Source: a virus. Taken from it: a DNA stretch of 34,056 nucleotides. Below, piece by piece: positions 1-8,998 of this stretch. The translations under genes were made by a program, and so were the position numbers. A model generated the notes under the pieces. The model was not told the DNA's origin. It saw only the letters and a program-made list of their open reading frames with translations, and did not search any database. The stretch spans positions 1-34,056 of the IMG/VR virus record IMGVR_UViG_3300036859_000326. One strand, 5' to 3'. How positions within the stretch are numbered: position 1 is the stretch's first letter; every line of letters starts with the position of its first letter.

Positions 1-626
1 GCGGGGGGGGCGGGCGTTCGCCGAGTCCGGGCGGGGGGGGGGGCACATCTTCGACTCCAGGCGGCGGCGTTGGCGCCGCTGCTGGAGGTGCTCTCGGCAT
101 CGTGAACGCGATTACCGGCGCGGTGTCTGCCGTTTCAGATGTCATTAGCGCCATCTACAGCATCCGGCAGGAAGGTACTCTCAACGCGATCGAGCACAAC
201 ACGCGGTACGGAATGATGTACCTGGGCGAGCGCTCGGACGGCGGAATCCTCGGGATTCTCTTCAAAATCGACGAGGAACTCGCCTGGGGCAATCTCACCA
301 AAGCTACCGAAGCGATTAAGGACGCCTTCATCGGTTTCGCTCGCGATGCGCTCGTCGATTTGGACGACATGAAAGCGAAGCTGTGGACGCTGCCCGGCCT
401 CTCCGACGCCATGTGGTACGCGAAAGACGCCTTGTTCCAGTTGGTAGACCAGGCCGAGACTGCGACCTCTCAGGAGCTGGCGTTCTTTGACCGGATGAGC
501 ACGGCGCTCGATCGCATCGCGCTGAGCAGCGAGCGCAGCGTGAATATGAACCTGTACGGCACTGATCCCACCGTGGTGGCGACACAGATCGCTACCCAGC
601 TCCGCTTGCAGGGGGGGCGTGCGTGA
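1..626 (+). CDS. Tape measure protein, C-terminal part (continues from the right edge)
   Basis: The frame is open from base 3 to the TGA at 624-626. It starts with a glycine/proline/serine-rich linker encoded by G-runs at 3-10 and 33-43. A hydrophobic segment (ALGIVNAITGAVSAVSDVI) follows, then the sequence LNAIEHNTRYGMM, and the end is MNLYGTDPTVVATQIATQL. From memory, this order is usual for the C-terminus of long phage tape measure proteins. The tape measure at 30291 leaves the window with one unpaired base; that base plus bases 1-2 makes GGC and continues in this frame. The GTG at 102 is therefore not a real start. Homopolymer length errors in the G-runs are possible, but the frame is intact as given. 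The next gene overlaps by GTGA. Confidence 0.85.
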   Translation, partial: GGGGRSPSPGGGGGTSSTPGGGVGAAAGGALGIVNAITGAVSAVSDVISAIYSIRQEGTLNAIEHNTRYGMMYLGERSDGGILGILFKIDEELAWGNLTKATEAIKDAFIGFARDALVDLDDMKAKLWTLPGLSDAMWYAKDALFQLVDQAETATSQELAFFDRMSTALDRIALSSERSVNMNLYGTDPTVVATQIATQLRLQGGRA

Positions 627-3229
627 AGTTGCGGTGTGCGATCGGGGGTTTCGACGTTAGCGTCGTCACCCTGATCGACGGCGCGACGATCACGCAGGAT
701 TCCACTCAAGCCATCTCCACGGCCGACGTTACCCTGTTCGAGCTCTTCGGCGAATCGCGCTACGACCACGCCAGATACGATCAGGCCGACTACGAATACC
801 AGTGGGACGTTCAGGAGTGGAACGAAATTGTTCTGTGGGACGCGGACACCAATGCCATCCAGTTCGCTGGCTTCGTTCTGACCATCACCAACGAACTCGA
901 AGGTCCGCACATTCGCCGGCGCATCCATGCGGCCGATTGGGGCATTCTGCTCGATCGCCGGCTGATTACGGCGACGTGGCCGGATGGCACGCCAGATTCG
1001 ACGATCGTCGAGGATCTGGTGCGCCAGGTCCCGGAGCTATCAATGGGCACGATCGTTACCCTGGTCGCCAATCTGGGCACGATCGAAGCCAAAGATCAGC
1101 GCATCCGCGATGTGCTCGACGATCTCTGCCAGCTTACTGGCGGGGAGTGGAACGTCGGGTATGACGCGAAACTGAACTACTACGCGCAGGGCTCAATTCT
1201 CGCGCCCTTCGCGTTCAGCGACGTGCCGAACGGAACCACGACACAGCCGTTCCAGCCGGAATCGCTCGGGGCTGATTTCGCCGAAGCCGCCAACCGCATT
1301 ACGGTGCTCGGCGCGATCACTGGCGGTGGCACGGAGCTGACCACGACGGTTGATGACATTGCAAGCCAGCGCCAGTACGGCATCCTGAGCGTGACCATAG
1401 TCGATCGCAGCATCACCGACCAGGCCACGCTCGATCTGTTGGCGCAAACGCAGCTTGCCATACGTGCGTGGCCGCAACCGACCGCGACGCTCGATTACTT
1501 CACGCCGGGATTGACGCGCGGCATGACGATCTACGTGGAGGCCGGCAAGTACGGCGTTTTCCAAAACTTCATCTTACGCACGCTGCGCATCGTCATCATG
1601 GCGCCCGACCGCACGCGCGTGCCGGTCGCGGGCCATATGCTCAAGTTCACCGCAGTGCTCGGGGCCAGGCCTCCGGACATGGTGTACGCACTGCGGCGCA
1701 TGCAGCGGCGTCCGGTGCAGACGACGATCGCGCCTCCTACCACGATCCCGCCTGGGTCGATCACGGGCGGGGATTTCGCCAGCAGTATCTCGCCGGTCTA
1801 CATCGTGGACCACAAGCCGCAGGGCGCGGAGTGGGCGCAATATCCGCAGGATGCGGTTTTTCTCCTCACTACCGACCGCAAGCTGTACCGCCGCATCGGC
1901 AACGATTGGACCGCGGTAGTTAACACCGACGACATCATCGGGCAATTGCAGACACACCAGCTCGCACCGGGCTCGGTGACTACGACCGTGCTCGCCGATG
2001 GGTCGGTAGTCACGGCCAAGATTCCCGCAGGCGCGATCACGGCGCCTACCATTGCCGTGGGCGCCGTGACTCCGAGTGCGATCGCCGATGGTGCTGTGGT
2101 CACGGCGAAGATCCCCGCGGGGGCGATCCAGGCGCCGCAGCTCGCCGCCTCTAGCGTGACCGCGAACGCGGTCGCAGCGAACGCCATTGCAGCCTCGAAT
2201 CTGCAAGCCGGCAGCGTGACGGCGAACGCAATCGCCGCCAATTCGGTATCCGCGTCTGCGCTGCAGGCCAACTCGGTAACCGCCAACGCGGTTTCCGCCG
2301 GCGCGATCACGGCCACGGCACTAGCGGCGGGCAGCGTGACGGCTAACGCGGTTGCGGCGAACGCGATCTTCGCGCAAGCCATTCAGGCGAACGCGGTGCA
2401 GGCGATCCACCTTGCGGCGAATTCCGTGGTTGCGGGCAAGATCGCGGCGCTTGCTGTGGTCGCGGGCAACATCGCTGCCGATGCTGTTGTAGCCGGCACG
2501 ATCGCGGCCGGCGCCGTGCGGGTGGGTAACCTTGCGGCCGGCGCGGTTACTGCAGAGTCGCTCGCCGTGGGCTCGGTCACTGCACAGTCGATTCAGACAG
2601 GCACGATCACCAGCGACAAGTTCAACGTGATCGAGCTGAGCGTAGGCTATGGCGGCAATAAGCCGGGTCGCGTGGCGGTCTACAGCACGAACCTGTCGGT
2701 TGTCGCGCTGTTTGGCGACCTAGGCGGGGCGGGACTGCCAGGGGGCACGTATTACGGCGTGTGGGGGCAACTGTGCGCGTTCGGCGGCCATGGGTACAAC
2801 GATGCGCCCATGTACACCGATCTGAGCGGCAATCTGTTTTTACGCCAGGCGTCGATTACGATCACGGCGTTTGACGGCAGCTACATTCAAACAGGGCCGT
2901 CCGTGTTCGACAACGCGTACGGTTCCATCGCACTGAACATCGTCAAGCCGGGGGATTCGCAAACGGCGTTGGTGTCACGCGGCATCGTCTGCCGATCGGG
3001 TGGGGGCGGCACGGTGGCCGCTCTGGTGCGCTCGCCCTTTAACGCGTTCGCGGGAGAGTTGACGATTTACAACAGTGCCGGGCAAATCGCCGTGTTCGGG
3101 GATGGAGTTAACGGCATCGTGAGAGCGTTGACCCGCTTTGACGTGGGCGGCAATCCCGGTTTCACCGGGCAGATTCCGGCCGATCGGGCAATTAACGTCG
3201 TAGGCGGGATTGTTACGGGGCCCGCGTAA
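623..3229 (+). CDS. Tail tip/hub protein with repetitive stalk and fibre-like C-terminus
   Basis: 868 residues, GTG start in a GTGA overlap with the tape measure stop. Residues 1-380 are a non-repetitive beta-rich domain (LWDADTNAIQFAGFV, DVLDDLCQLTGGEWNV) like the phage proteins that follow the tape measure and form the tail tip. Residues about 440-660 are short repeats of the form GSVTANAVAANAI, probably an elongated stalk. The C-terminal part has strand-rich motifs (VAVYSTNLSVVALFGDL, IYNSAGQIAVFGDG). It ends in a fibre-type terminus (FDVGGNPGFTG, VVGGIVTG). Position right after the tape measure and before the fibres supports a hub or adsorption role. The exact family (Dit, Tal or central fibre) is not settled. 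Confidence 0.75.
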   Translation: MKLRCAIGGFDVSVVTLIDGATITQDSTQAISTADVTLFELFGESRYDHARYDQADYEYQWDVQEWNEIVLWDADTNAIQFAGFVLTITNELEGPHIRRRIHAADWGILLDRRLITATWPDGTPDSTIVEDLVRQVPELSMGTIVTLVANLGTIEAKDQRIRDVLDDLCQLTGGEWNVGYDAKLNYYAQGSILAPFAFSDVPNGTTTQPFQPESLGADFAEAANRITVLGAITGGGTELTTTVDDIASQRQYGILSVTIVDRSITDQATLDLLAQTQLAIRAWPQPTATLDYFTPGLTRGMTIYVEAGKYGVFQNFILRTLRIVIMAPDRTRVPVAGHMLKFTAVLGARPPDMVYALRRMQRRPVQTTIAPPTTIPPGSITGGDFASSISPVYIVDHKPQGAEWAQYPQDAVFLLTTDRKLYRRIGNDWTAVVNTDDIIGQLQTHQLAPGSVTTTVLADGSVVTAKIPAGAITAPTIAVGAVTPSAIADGAVVTAKIPAGAIQAPQLAASSVTANAVAANAIAASNLQAGSVTANAIAANSVSASALQANSVTANAVSAGAITATALAAGSVTANAVAANAIFAQAIQANAVQAIHLAANSVVAGKIAALAVVAGNIAADAVVAGTIAAGAVRVGNLAAGAVTAESLAVGSVTAQSIQTGTITSDKFNVIELSVGYGGNKPGRVAVYSTNLSVVALFGDLGGAGLPGGTYYGVWGQLCAFGGHGYNDAPMYTDLSGNLFLRQASITITAFDGSYIQTGPSVFDNAYGSIALNIVKPGDSQTALVSRGIVCRSGGGGTVAALVRSPFNAFAGELTIYNSAGQIAVFGDGVNGIVRALTRFDVGGNPGFTGQIPADRAINVVGGIVTGPA

Positions 3230-3243
3230 GCAAAGGAGGAAAC

Positions 3244-3594
3244 ATGCGAGTCGAACATAAGTTGTCGCCGGCTGTGGCGGCAGCGATTAAACGGTTGAAC
3301 GACCAACTCAACGCGAATATGAATGCTCTGCGGATGGCGCTCGGGGACGCCAAGCAGGCAGAGATGAATATTGGCATGCTGCGCACGATGATGGGTGACC
3401 ACCTGGCAGTCGTGCAGGAGAGCGAAAAGCTGCCGGCATCGACCGTGCCATACACGCTCAGTCCGGATGGACTCTCGCTTATCGGCGAAGCCGCCGATCC
3501 CGCGTCGGCCGATGAGACGGCGACCGCCGCCGCTTCGCCGCTTGTTCCCGCGTGCGTGAACGGAAAGACGAATCATGCCGCGCAGGATCGGTGA
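3244..3594 (+). CDS. Small coiled-coil tail-associated protein, unknown function
   Basis: 116 residues. A very strong ribosome site (AAAGGAGG) lies seven bases before the ATG, so the start is secure. The first half is helical and likely coiled coil (IKRLNDQLNANMNALRMAL). The second half is alanine-rich and low complexity (ADPASADETATAAASP). It sits between the hub protein and the long fibre and overlaps the fibre start by 20 bases, so it may be a fibre chaperone or an adaptor. That role is inferred from position only; no family was recognised. Confidence 0.7.
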   Translation: MRVEHKLSPAVAAAIKRLNDQLNANMNALRMALGDAKQAEMNIGMLRTMMGDHLAVVQESEKLPASTVPYTLSPDGLSLIGEAADPASADETATAAASPLVPACVNGKTNHAAQDR

Positions 3595-6500
3595 CGAACC
3601 GCCAGCATTACCGCCGTTCCATCTGCGGGCTCTGGCGGCGCCGCCTCCCGGATGGCCGCCCGATGTCCAGCCAGGGGAGATCATTCGCGCGGCGCATATC
3701 AACGTAGTCCGGGATAGCGTCTATGCGTGGCCGGGGGACGTGGACGGCCAGTTTCACACGTTGCGTAACGTGAACCTGGTGAACGCAACCGGTGTGCTCA
3801 CCGATCCGACGACGACGGCCGGCGATCTGCTCGTGCGCGGTCCGGCAGCTCTCACGCGTCTGCCGGTCGGCACACAAGGGCAGGTATTGACCGTCGATAC
3901 CGCGCTACCCGACCGGATCCGTTGGGCGGCTGTGCCGGCCGCACCGGTAGCGAGCGTTTTCGGGCGCGTGGGCGCGGTCGTAGCACAGGCCGGGGATTAC
4001 AACGTCAACCAGGTCACCGGCGCAATGGCAGACCCCACAACCACACGCGGCGACCTGATTGCACGCGGGGCGCTCGGCGTGGGCCGGCTGCCGGTCGGGA
4101 CCGATGGGCAAGTGCTCACTGCGGACAATGCCGCCGCGCTCGGCGTGCGGTGGGGCACGCTTCCAGTGGCGAGCGTTTTCGGCCGAACGGGCGCGATCCA
4201 GGCACAGGCCGGCGACTATACGGCCGCGATGGTGCTCAACGCAGTGAGCACGCTCGGTTCTTACCCCGATCCGATCTGGATTCCCTCCTACGCCTATTCA
4301 AAGCTCATCGGCGTGCCTGCGCAATTTCCGCCGGCGCCGCACACGCACGACGCCGCGGCGATCGTCTCTGGCGTGCTCGCGACCAGCCGGCTAGGTACAG
4401 GCGTGGCCGACGATCAGGTGTTTCTACGAGGCGATGGAACCTGGGCGGCAACGGGAACCGGGGGCGGGGGAGCGGTAATCAGCGTTTTCGGCCGTGCCGG
4501 ACACGTGGTCGCAGAAACCGGCGACTATGACGTTTCGCAAGTGACCAATGCACTACCCAATCCAACATCGGCGCCCGGCGATCTGATCACGCGTGATCAG
4601 ACGGGCTCGATTGTGCGTCTGCCAGTGGGCGCTGACGGACAGGTGTTGCAGGCGACGACGGCGGGCGTACGCTTGCAGTGGACGACGCTTTCTGCGGCGG
4701 TGCAGACTCCCTGGGTCACTGACATCGATGCGAATGGATTCAAGCTCCAAAACGCCGGCACGATCGGGGTAGGAAACACGGCGATTCCGCCCTTTACTTT
4801 GCCGGGTTATTCGTTTCTGGTAGTAGGTCCTACGACGCCGAGCACGGCGGCCGGAATTATCACCGCGTGCGGGAATACAGCGGCTGCTGGCCAGGCGATC
4901 GGCAGCTTCAGCTTTGCTAATTACGAAGTGACCACGGCAGACAAGCGGATCGCGGAGATTCGCGGCGATACCGACGGGGGTCCCGGAGCCGGAAGAATTA
5001 GCTTCAACGTGTGGTCGGCCGGCGCGGCCGTCGAGCGGGCTCGCATGACTGCAACGGGATATCCGCTGGAGGTGTTCGGCGATCTCAATATTACCGGCGT
5101 ATATCGGGTCAACGGCATCCCGATCGATACCGGGGGCGCCGATCAGACGCCCTGGTTGAGTGACATCGATGGAGCGGGATTTACGTTGAGGAATGCAGGA
5201 GCGATCGGGATCGGCATAGGCAATGTCATCCCGCCCGCTATGTTGACCTTGGGCGCGGGATCGCTTGGCTTTGCCGGCGTCTATGCTCCTGGGGCCGATG
5301 TGGGCTATCCCGCGCTGTATAACGGCGAAACCGGGAACGGAAACGGACTCAATGTTCGCACCTGGAAGTTCGCTATTCGTACAGGCCCATTCGGGAATTC
5401 AACCACGAAATTCTATGTCGAGCAGAACGGGCACGTGGGGATTCTGACTACGGTCGCTGAATCGAAGTTGAGCTTTGGTTCTACCGATGCGAACATCCAG
5501 AGCCGTTTCGCGCTGTGGGAGGGTGGGGGCAGTACCGGCTTTCGCGGGATCGGGATGGCGAATCCCGCGACGAGCGTGTATGGGGTCGGTATTTATGCCT
5601 TGTCAACGGCTATCCCTACCGATATCAACATGGCTCTGTTTGTCCGTGATGAGGGCAATATCGGCGTTCATACCACGAACCCCCTGGTGCCGCTTCACGT
5701 AGTCGGTAATGCTTCGCCAAGCACGGGCGCTACTGCGTTTCGCGTGCAGGGCTCGTTTGGCGGCGGAATGTCGCTGGTCGATGGGGCGCTAGAGGCAGCT
5801 TTCTATATGACCGGGGGAGCCTCAACGCAACTGCACCTAGCGTTCGGATCTACCGGGTCAGCGCTGACCGATCTGGTGGCGTTTATTGCCGGCACGGGAA
5901 TGCAGGTGACTGCTCCTATTCAGCCTGCCTTTTTCTTGCAGTCGGCCAGTGGAACCCCTGGTGCACAGATCGGCAAATTAGTTTACGACGGCGGTTTTGC
6001 GATTGCTACGGGCGGAGTTGGCGGCTGGATCTTTCAGAAGGTCGATGATGCCGGTAACTTCCAGGCTAATCTGGTTACCATCCGGCACTCGCATGCTTCG
6101 ATGGGTATCGGAGTTTTGCAGCCAGGCTATCCGCTGGATGTGAGTGGGGACTGCAATATTAGCGGCACGTACCGGGTCAATGGAGTGCCCTTACCCACCG
6201 GTGCGGCGAACAACTGGGTGAATCTGGTGCGCTGCAGCGCGCCGGCCAATTTGACTCCTGTCAACACGTGGGTGGCAGTTCCGGGCTGCTCAATGACGCT
6301 TGCGAACGGGCCGGGCCGCTATCTGATTCTGGGATCTTTCGATTTTGTGCAGGGCACTCTTGTTGACACGACGTTTAGCGGCGGACTGTTTGTCAATGGG
6401 GGCGACCAGGGGCAGCATGCGGACTACGCGACTGGCGGTATCACAGGCCAGGGGAGCAGCGGCCGGGCTTCCGTGCTCCAGCAGTGGGTGTATGCGACGG

Positions 6501-6601
6501 GGACAGGAGGTGAAACGATTGAACTGCGGGCGCAAGCCAACCAGGCGGGAGCACAGGTGCAGCTACAGTCCACCCTGTCAGCCACATGGATTTCACCATA
6601 G
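3575..6601 (+). CDS. Long modular tail fibre / receptor-binding protein
   Basis: 1,008 residues. Repeated modules are plain in the translation. DPTTTxGDL..RG with RLPVGTxGQVL occurs three times in the first 360 residues. SVFGRxGAVxAQAGDY occurs three times. QTPWxxDIDxxGFxLxNAG occurs near 4706 and 5148. YPLEVFGDLNITGxYRVNG and a close relative occur near 5060 and 6128. HTHDAAAIVSG is a motif common in phage fibres. The C-terminal 120 residues (GRYLILGSFDF to WISP) look like a jelly-roll or C1q-like trimeric tip. The function is host recognition at the tail end. No intramolecular chaperone or hydrolase motif was seen. The ribosome site is weak (GGAAAG), so coupling with the upstream gene is likely. 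Confidence 0.85.
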   Translation: MPRRIGDEPPALPPFHLRALAAPPPGWPPDVQPGEIIRAAHINVVRDSVYAWPGDVDGQFHTLRNVNLVNATGVLTDPTTTAGDLLVRGPAALTRLPVGTQGQVLTVDTALPDRIRWAAVPAAPVASVFGRVGAVVAQAGDYNVNQVTGAMADPTTTRGDLIARGALGVGRLPVGTDGQVLTADNAAALGVRWGTLPVASVFGRTGAIQAQAGDYTAAMVLNAVSTLGSYPDPIWIPSYAYSKLIGVPAQFPPAPHTHDAAAIVSGVLATSRLGTGVADDQVFLRGDGTWAATGTGGGGAVISVFGRAGHVVAETGDYDVSQVTNALPNPTSAPGDLITRDQTGSIVRLPVGADGQVLQATTAGVRLQWTTLSAAVQTPWVTDIDANGFKLQNAGTIGVGNTAIPPFTLPGYSFLVVGPTTPSTAAGIITACGNTAAAGQAIGSFSFANYEVTTADKRIAEIRGDTDGGPGAGRISFNVWSAGAAVERARMTATGYPLEVFGDLNITGVYRVNGIPIDTGGADQTPWLSDIDGAGFTLRNAGAIGIGIGNVIPPAMLTLGAGSLGFAGVYAPGADVGYPALYNGETGNGNGLNVRTWKFAIRTGPFGNSTTKFYVEQNGHVGILTTVAESKLSFGSTDANIQSRFALWEGGGSTGFRGIGMANPATSVYGVGIYALSTAIPTDINMALFVRDEGNIGVHTTNPLVPLHVVGNASPSTGATAFRVQGSFGGGMSLVDGALEAAFYMTGGASTQLHLAFGSTGSALTDLVAFIAGTGMQVTAPIQPAFFLQSASGTPGAQIGKLVYDGGFAIATGGVGGWIFQKVDDAGNFQANLVTIRHSHASMGIGVLQPGYPLDVSGDCNISGTYRVNGVPLPTGAANNWVNLVRCSAPANLTPVNTWVAVPGCSMTLANGPGRYLILGSFDFVQGTLVDTTFSGGLFVNGGDQGQHADYATGGITGQGSSGRASVLQQWVYATGTGGETIELRAQANQAGAQVQLQSTLSATWISP

Positions 6602-6618
6602 ATAAGGAGCAAGCAATT

Positions 6619-6909
6619 ATGACGAGTGCAGAATCCGCGGCATTGATGGATGATCCGGTCTTCCAGGGCCGGGTGAAGGTAGACGCATTACGCTACGCGG
6701 ATACATTGACCATTCAGGCCGTGCCGGCTTCTTCTCATACCCGTCTGCTGGTGTATGCAGCGGAAACCTTTCAGTCGCCGAATGCGATGGCCCAGAGACT
6801 GGTGCCTCTCGTGGTGATGGACAGCGCGGTGCAGGCTGACGGTGCGGATATCAGCGATGCAGCGTTGCAGGGCGCGGTCGAGGCCACGGTCAACAAGCTG
6901 TATAGCTAG
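6619..6909 (+). CDS. Conserved small phage protein following the tail fibre
   Basis: 96 residues. ATG at 6619 has AAGGAG eight bases upstream; the in-frame ATG at 6586 lies inside the fibre gene and is unlikely. The protein has an N-terminal helical part (MDDPVFQGRVKVDALRYAD) and an ending VMDSAVQADGADISDAAL plus VEATVNKL. I recall this architecture from small proteins near tail genes of many phages, but their function is not established. It is the last rightward gene before two leftward genes; the stop codons face each other seven bases apart in a short repeated sequence (AGCTAGGCT twice). Confidence 0.75.
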   Translation: MTSAESAALMDDPVFQGRVKVDALRYADTLTIQAVPASSHTRLLVYAAETFQSPNAMAQRLVPLVVMDSAVQADGADISDAALQGAVEATVNKLYS

Positions 6910-6915
6910 GCTAAG

Positions 6916-7218
6916 CTAGGCTGGCGGCGGCAGGCGCTCGATGAGCTTGCCGATGGCTGAGACTAGATCGCCGATACGCTTGTCGGTAACGCGATCGCGT
7001 TCCGCCTGTTCTCTTTTCATCTCGGCCCATTCCTGATCATGGCGTGCGGCGGTTTCAGACGCCTGTTTGGTAAAGCGGTCGAACGCTGTCCAGGTAGCCT
7101 GTACCTGACTCTCCATCTCACGCTTCCACGCGATGTGTGCAGCACGATCCTGACGCGCCATCTCCACGTGTTCGGCATGCAGCTTTTCCATATATTCAAA
7201 GCGTTGTTCGACCGTCAT
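6916..7218 (-). CDS. Small coiled-coil protein, leftward
   Basis: 100 residues from the ATG at 7218, which overlaps the stop of the upstream gene by ATGA and has GAAGGGG eight bases before it. An ATG at 7236 would add six residues but lies inside the upstream gene. The sequence is almost all charged helix (EYMEKLHAEHVEMARQD, AEMKREQAERDRVTDKRI) with an end RIGDLVSAIGKLIERL. It forms a two-gene unit with the basic protein at 7215-7415. It resembles the other leftward coiled-coil genes at 17101 and 22177 in size and style but not in sequence. Function unknown. Confidence 0.75.
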   Translation of the reverse strand: MTVEQRFEYMEKLHAEHVEMARQDRAAHIAWKREMESQVQATWTAFDRFTKQASETAARHDQEWAEMKREQAERDRVTDKRIGDLVSAIGKLIERLPPPA

Positions 7219-7415
7219 TCCGTTTTCCCCTTCCATCGCGCGGCGGCGGCTTTCTTCGCGATTGCCTGACGTTGCGCCTTCGTCAGCTTCTTAGCACGAG
7301 CCTTCCCGCCGGCGAGTCCACCACTGCGGGCGACCTCGGAGCGCTCCTCTGCCGTCATTTTCGTCATTCGCTGTTTGGCGAGTGCCACGGCCGCGGGGTT
7401 CTTTCGCGTTGCCAT
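7215..7415 (-). CDS. Small basic protein, possible DNA-binding
   Basis: 66 residues, rich in lysine and alanine, with AKKLTKAQRQAIAKKAAAAR near the C-terminus and MTAEERSEVARSGGLAGGKA in the middle. Lys/Ala helices of this type occur in histone-like or nucleoid-associated peptides, so nucleic-acid binding is plausible but unproven. The start at 7415 has no ribosome site. A strong extended -10 box (TGGTATACT) ends eight bases before the ATG, so the mRNA would be nearly leaderless. First gene of the leftward pair with 6916-7218. Confidence 0.7.
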   Translation of the reverse strand: MATRKNPAAVALAKQRMTKMTAEERSEVARSGGLAGGKARAKKLTKAQRQAIAKKAAAARWKGKTE

Positions 7416-7423
7416 CGTCCATA

Positions 7424-7432
7424 AGTATACCA
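7424..7432 (-). promoter_or_regulatory. Extended -10 promoter for the leftward pair
   Basis: On the minus strand the sequence reads TGGTATACT, a five-of-six TATAAT match with the TGn extension. It ends eight bases before the ATG at 7415. No clear -35 is seen, as is usual for extended -10 promoters. Transcription would begin within a few bases of the start codon. Confidence 0.6.
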
Positions 7433-7479
7433 GCTTAACTACCGCTAGTTTCTTGGGGTGAAATCTCTGTCTTTTTCTC

Positions 7480-7508
7480 TTGCCATTCTACCGATAGTCA
7501 AGCATACT
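7480..7508 (+). promoter_or_regulatory. Candidate promoter for the 7548-9607 gene block
   Basis: TTGCCA at 7480-7485 and CATACT at 7503-7508 are 17 bases apart. The first rightward gene starts 39 bases downstream. This gap between divergent gene blocks must contain promoters, and this is the best rightward candidate. A small hairpin (AGAG..GCC-GCGA-GGC.TCT) follows in the leader. Confidence 0.45.
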
Positions 7509-7547
7509 AAAAGAGTAGCCGCGAGGCTCTAAAGCGCAAAGGAAAAA

Positions 7548-7913
7548 ATGATCGTCACCCTGCTTTGCAACCATTGCTCGAACTACTTCCGGATTGAAGC
7601 GTTCGAGCCTGAAGATGAACGGAACCGCATCTGCGAGAGCTGCGAGGAATCGCACGTCCGTGCTGAAGAGGCGGCATGGGAGGCCACACAGGATGCCTGT
7701 ACCCATGAGCACATCAAGACTATTTATATCGATGATGGCCGCTGCGAGCGGACAGGATATCGCGAGGATGGCCACTTTTACGAATGTGAGGAGTGTGGTC
7801 TGGAAATGACCGCAGCGGAGGTTCTCGCCGCCCGCAAGCCCGTGCAATCTGAGCTGGTCGGCGCTGCGTGGGTTTTGCAGCAGCTTTCCGGAACCTTCGG
7901 AGGTGGCCGCTAA
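7548..7913 (+). CDS. Cysteine-rich, likely zinc-binding small protein
   Basis: 121 residues with AAAGGA before the ATG. Two clusters of paired cysteines are visible: CNHCSNYF with CESCEE near residues 8-36, and YECEECGLEMTAAE near residues 78-92. Each looks like half or all of a zinc ribbon. The middle is acidic (EDERNRICESCEESHVRAEE). First gene of a rightward run of small genes; its TAA overlaps the next ATG (TAATG), which indicates an operon. Possible roles include transcription or recombination accessory factor; none is proven by the sequence. Confidence 0.7.
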   Translation: MIVTLLCNHCSNYFRIEAFEPEDERNRICESCEESHVRAEEAAWEATQDACTHEHIKTIYIDDGRCERTGYREDGHFYECEECGLEMTAAEVLAARKPVQSELVGAAWVLQQLSGTFGGGR

Positions 7914-8131
7914 TGAGCATCCAGGAATACCTTCTCTCGCAGGGTTGGAAGCCGTTTGAGGACGGCTTCCTCAATCGCTGGAGTGATCTTTACGTCGATC
8001 TGAGCGGCAATTTCGGCTATGCCTGGGAACTCAAGCAGTTCACCGATAGCGACGTTGACGGTGTGGCGAAAGCCCGCTGGGGACGCCTCAACGAAGGCGA
8101 TACGCTTGCCGAACTCCAGGAGCTTGTCTAA
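7913..8131 (+). CDS. Hypothetical small protein
   Basis: 72 residues starting at the ATG that overlaps the previous stop (TAATG) with GGAGGTGG upstream, an ideal ribosome site. The content is mixed, with aromatic residues (FEDGFLNRWSDLYVDLSGNFGYAWELKQF) and an acidic C-terminal helix (NEGDTLAELQELV). It looks like a small folded domain. No family was recognised. It belongs to the same operon as its neighbours. Confidence 0.65.
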   Translation: MSIQEYLLSQGWKPFEDGFLNRWSDLYVDLSGNFGYAWELKQFTDSDVDGVAKARWGRLNEGDTLAELQELV

Positions 8132-8133
8132 TC

Positions 8134-8799
8134 ATGAGCGACATCATTCAATTCGAATTCGGGCAACCCGTCGAGGTTGCCCTAAAGTTCCCTGAGCCGA
8201 AGATGTTCGACGGGCAGTACGGCGAGCGAGCAATGTACAGCCTGACCGATGGCCGGGTGATGTACCTGGATATGTTGACCGCGGCACGCATCCGCAGTCT
8301 CGGCGTGGGACCTGGTGAGTTCTTCTTTGTCCGCAAGGACAAGAACGGGCGCCGCACCGAGTGGAGTGTGTACCGCGAGGCCGACCAGGCGCCAGCGCCG
8401 CCGGCCAGGCGATTGCCGCCCCATGAGCTGGCCAAGCGTCTGCCTGAGATCGTGGCAGCTCGCAACGCGGGCGCGAATCATTCGCCGGCAGTAGGCGAGC
8501 AGCGCGACGGCACGTTCGCCGTTCCCGTGCCGCTGTCTGAGCTGGAACAGAAACTCGCCGATTCGATTGCGCTGGTGCAGACGCGCAAGGCCGCGGCGCA
8601 AGCGCAAAGCGCAGACGGGACGCCGCGGTGGGCTCAAGTGCTCACGTCACAGACCAGGCAACTGTTGGACGTGTACGCTGAGCTGGTGCAGTACGCAAGC
8701 GCGAAACACGGCAACGCGATCCGGCCGGATGACATCCGGGCGCTTCTTACGACGACGTTCATAAATTTGAGCAAGGGAGGCAACGCCAATGCCGCATAA
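8134..8799 (+). CDS. Hypothetical protein with an N-terminal beta domain, possible ssDNA-binding role
   Basis: 221 residues. Residues 1-85 are strand-rich (IIQFEFGQPVEVALKFPEP, GRVMYLDMLTAARI, GEFFFVRKDKNGRRTEWSVY), which could be an OB-like fold. A proline/alanine linker follows (APAPPARRLPPHEL). The C-terminal half is helical (LEQKLADSIALVQTRKAAAQ, RQLLDVYAELVQYASAKHG). A position upstream of the replication genes and this two-part layout fit a single-strand-binding or replication accessory protein. That is inference; no diagnostic motif is present. It overlaps the next gene by 11 bases. Confidence 0.7.
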   Translation: MSDIIQFEFGQPVEVALKFPEPKMFDGQYGERAMYSLTDGRVMYLDMLTAARIRSLGVGPGEFFFVRKDKNGRRTEWSVYREADQAPAPPARRLPPHELAKRLPEIVAARNAGANHSPAVGEQRDGTFAVPVPLSELEQKLADSIALVQTRKAAAQAQSADGTPRWAQVLTSQTRQLLDVYAELVQYASAKHGNAIRPDDIRALLTTTFINLSKGGNANAA

Positions 8800-8998
8800 G
8801 TTTGCGGTGTTCGAGGGTGCGGCAGTCAGCGGGGATACGGCGGTCTTTCCGCCGTCCCGCCGCCGTCCGGCGCCTGGTGGGGATACGCTCGCCTGGTTGA
8901 TCCGTAAGGCCGCGGCGCTTGCCAAAGAACAGGACCGGAATGAAACGCTGGTCTTTCTGCTCGACGAAGCGAGTAAGCTCGCCGGGCGGGTGAAATGA
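8789..8998 (+). CDS. Hypothetical small protein
   Basis: 69 residues. AAGGGAGG before the ATG at 8789 is a strong ribosome site inside the end of the previous gene. The N-terminal half is proline/arginine-rich (FPPSRRRPAPGGD). The C-terminal half is one helix (LAWLIRKAAALAKEQDRNET). Its stop overlaps the next start by ATGA. No family recognised. Confidence 0.6.
   Translation: MPHKFAVFEGAAVSGDTAVFPPSRRRPAPGGDTLAWLIRKAAALAKEQDRNETLVFLLDEASKLAGRVK

Noticed and set aside
1574-2382. Repetitive minus-strand ORFs
   Set aside because: They mirror the GSVTANAV repeats of the tail protein and have no independent signals.
1950-2620. Possible CRISPR-like array or diversity-generating retroelement target
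   Set aside because: The repeats are coding, degenerate and in frame with the tail protein. There are no regular spacers, no cas genes and no reverse transcriptase or template repeat in the window.
6900-6922. AGCTAGGCT direct repeat between converging stops as a bidirectional terminator
   Set aside because: The potential hairpin has only about five pairs and no T-runs; noted but not called.
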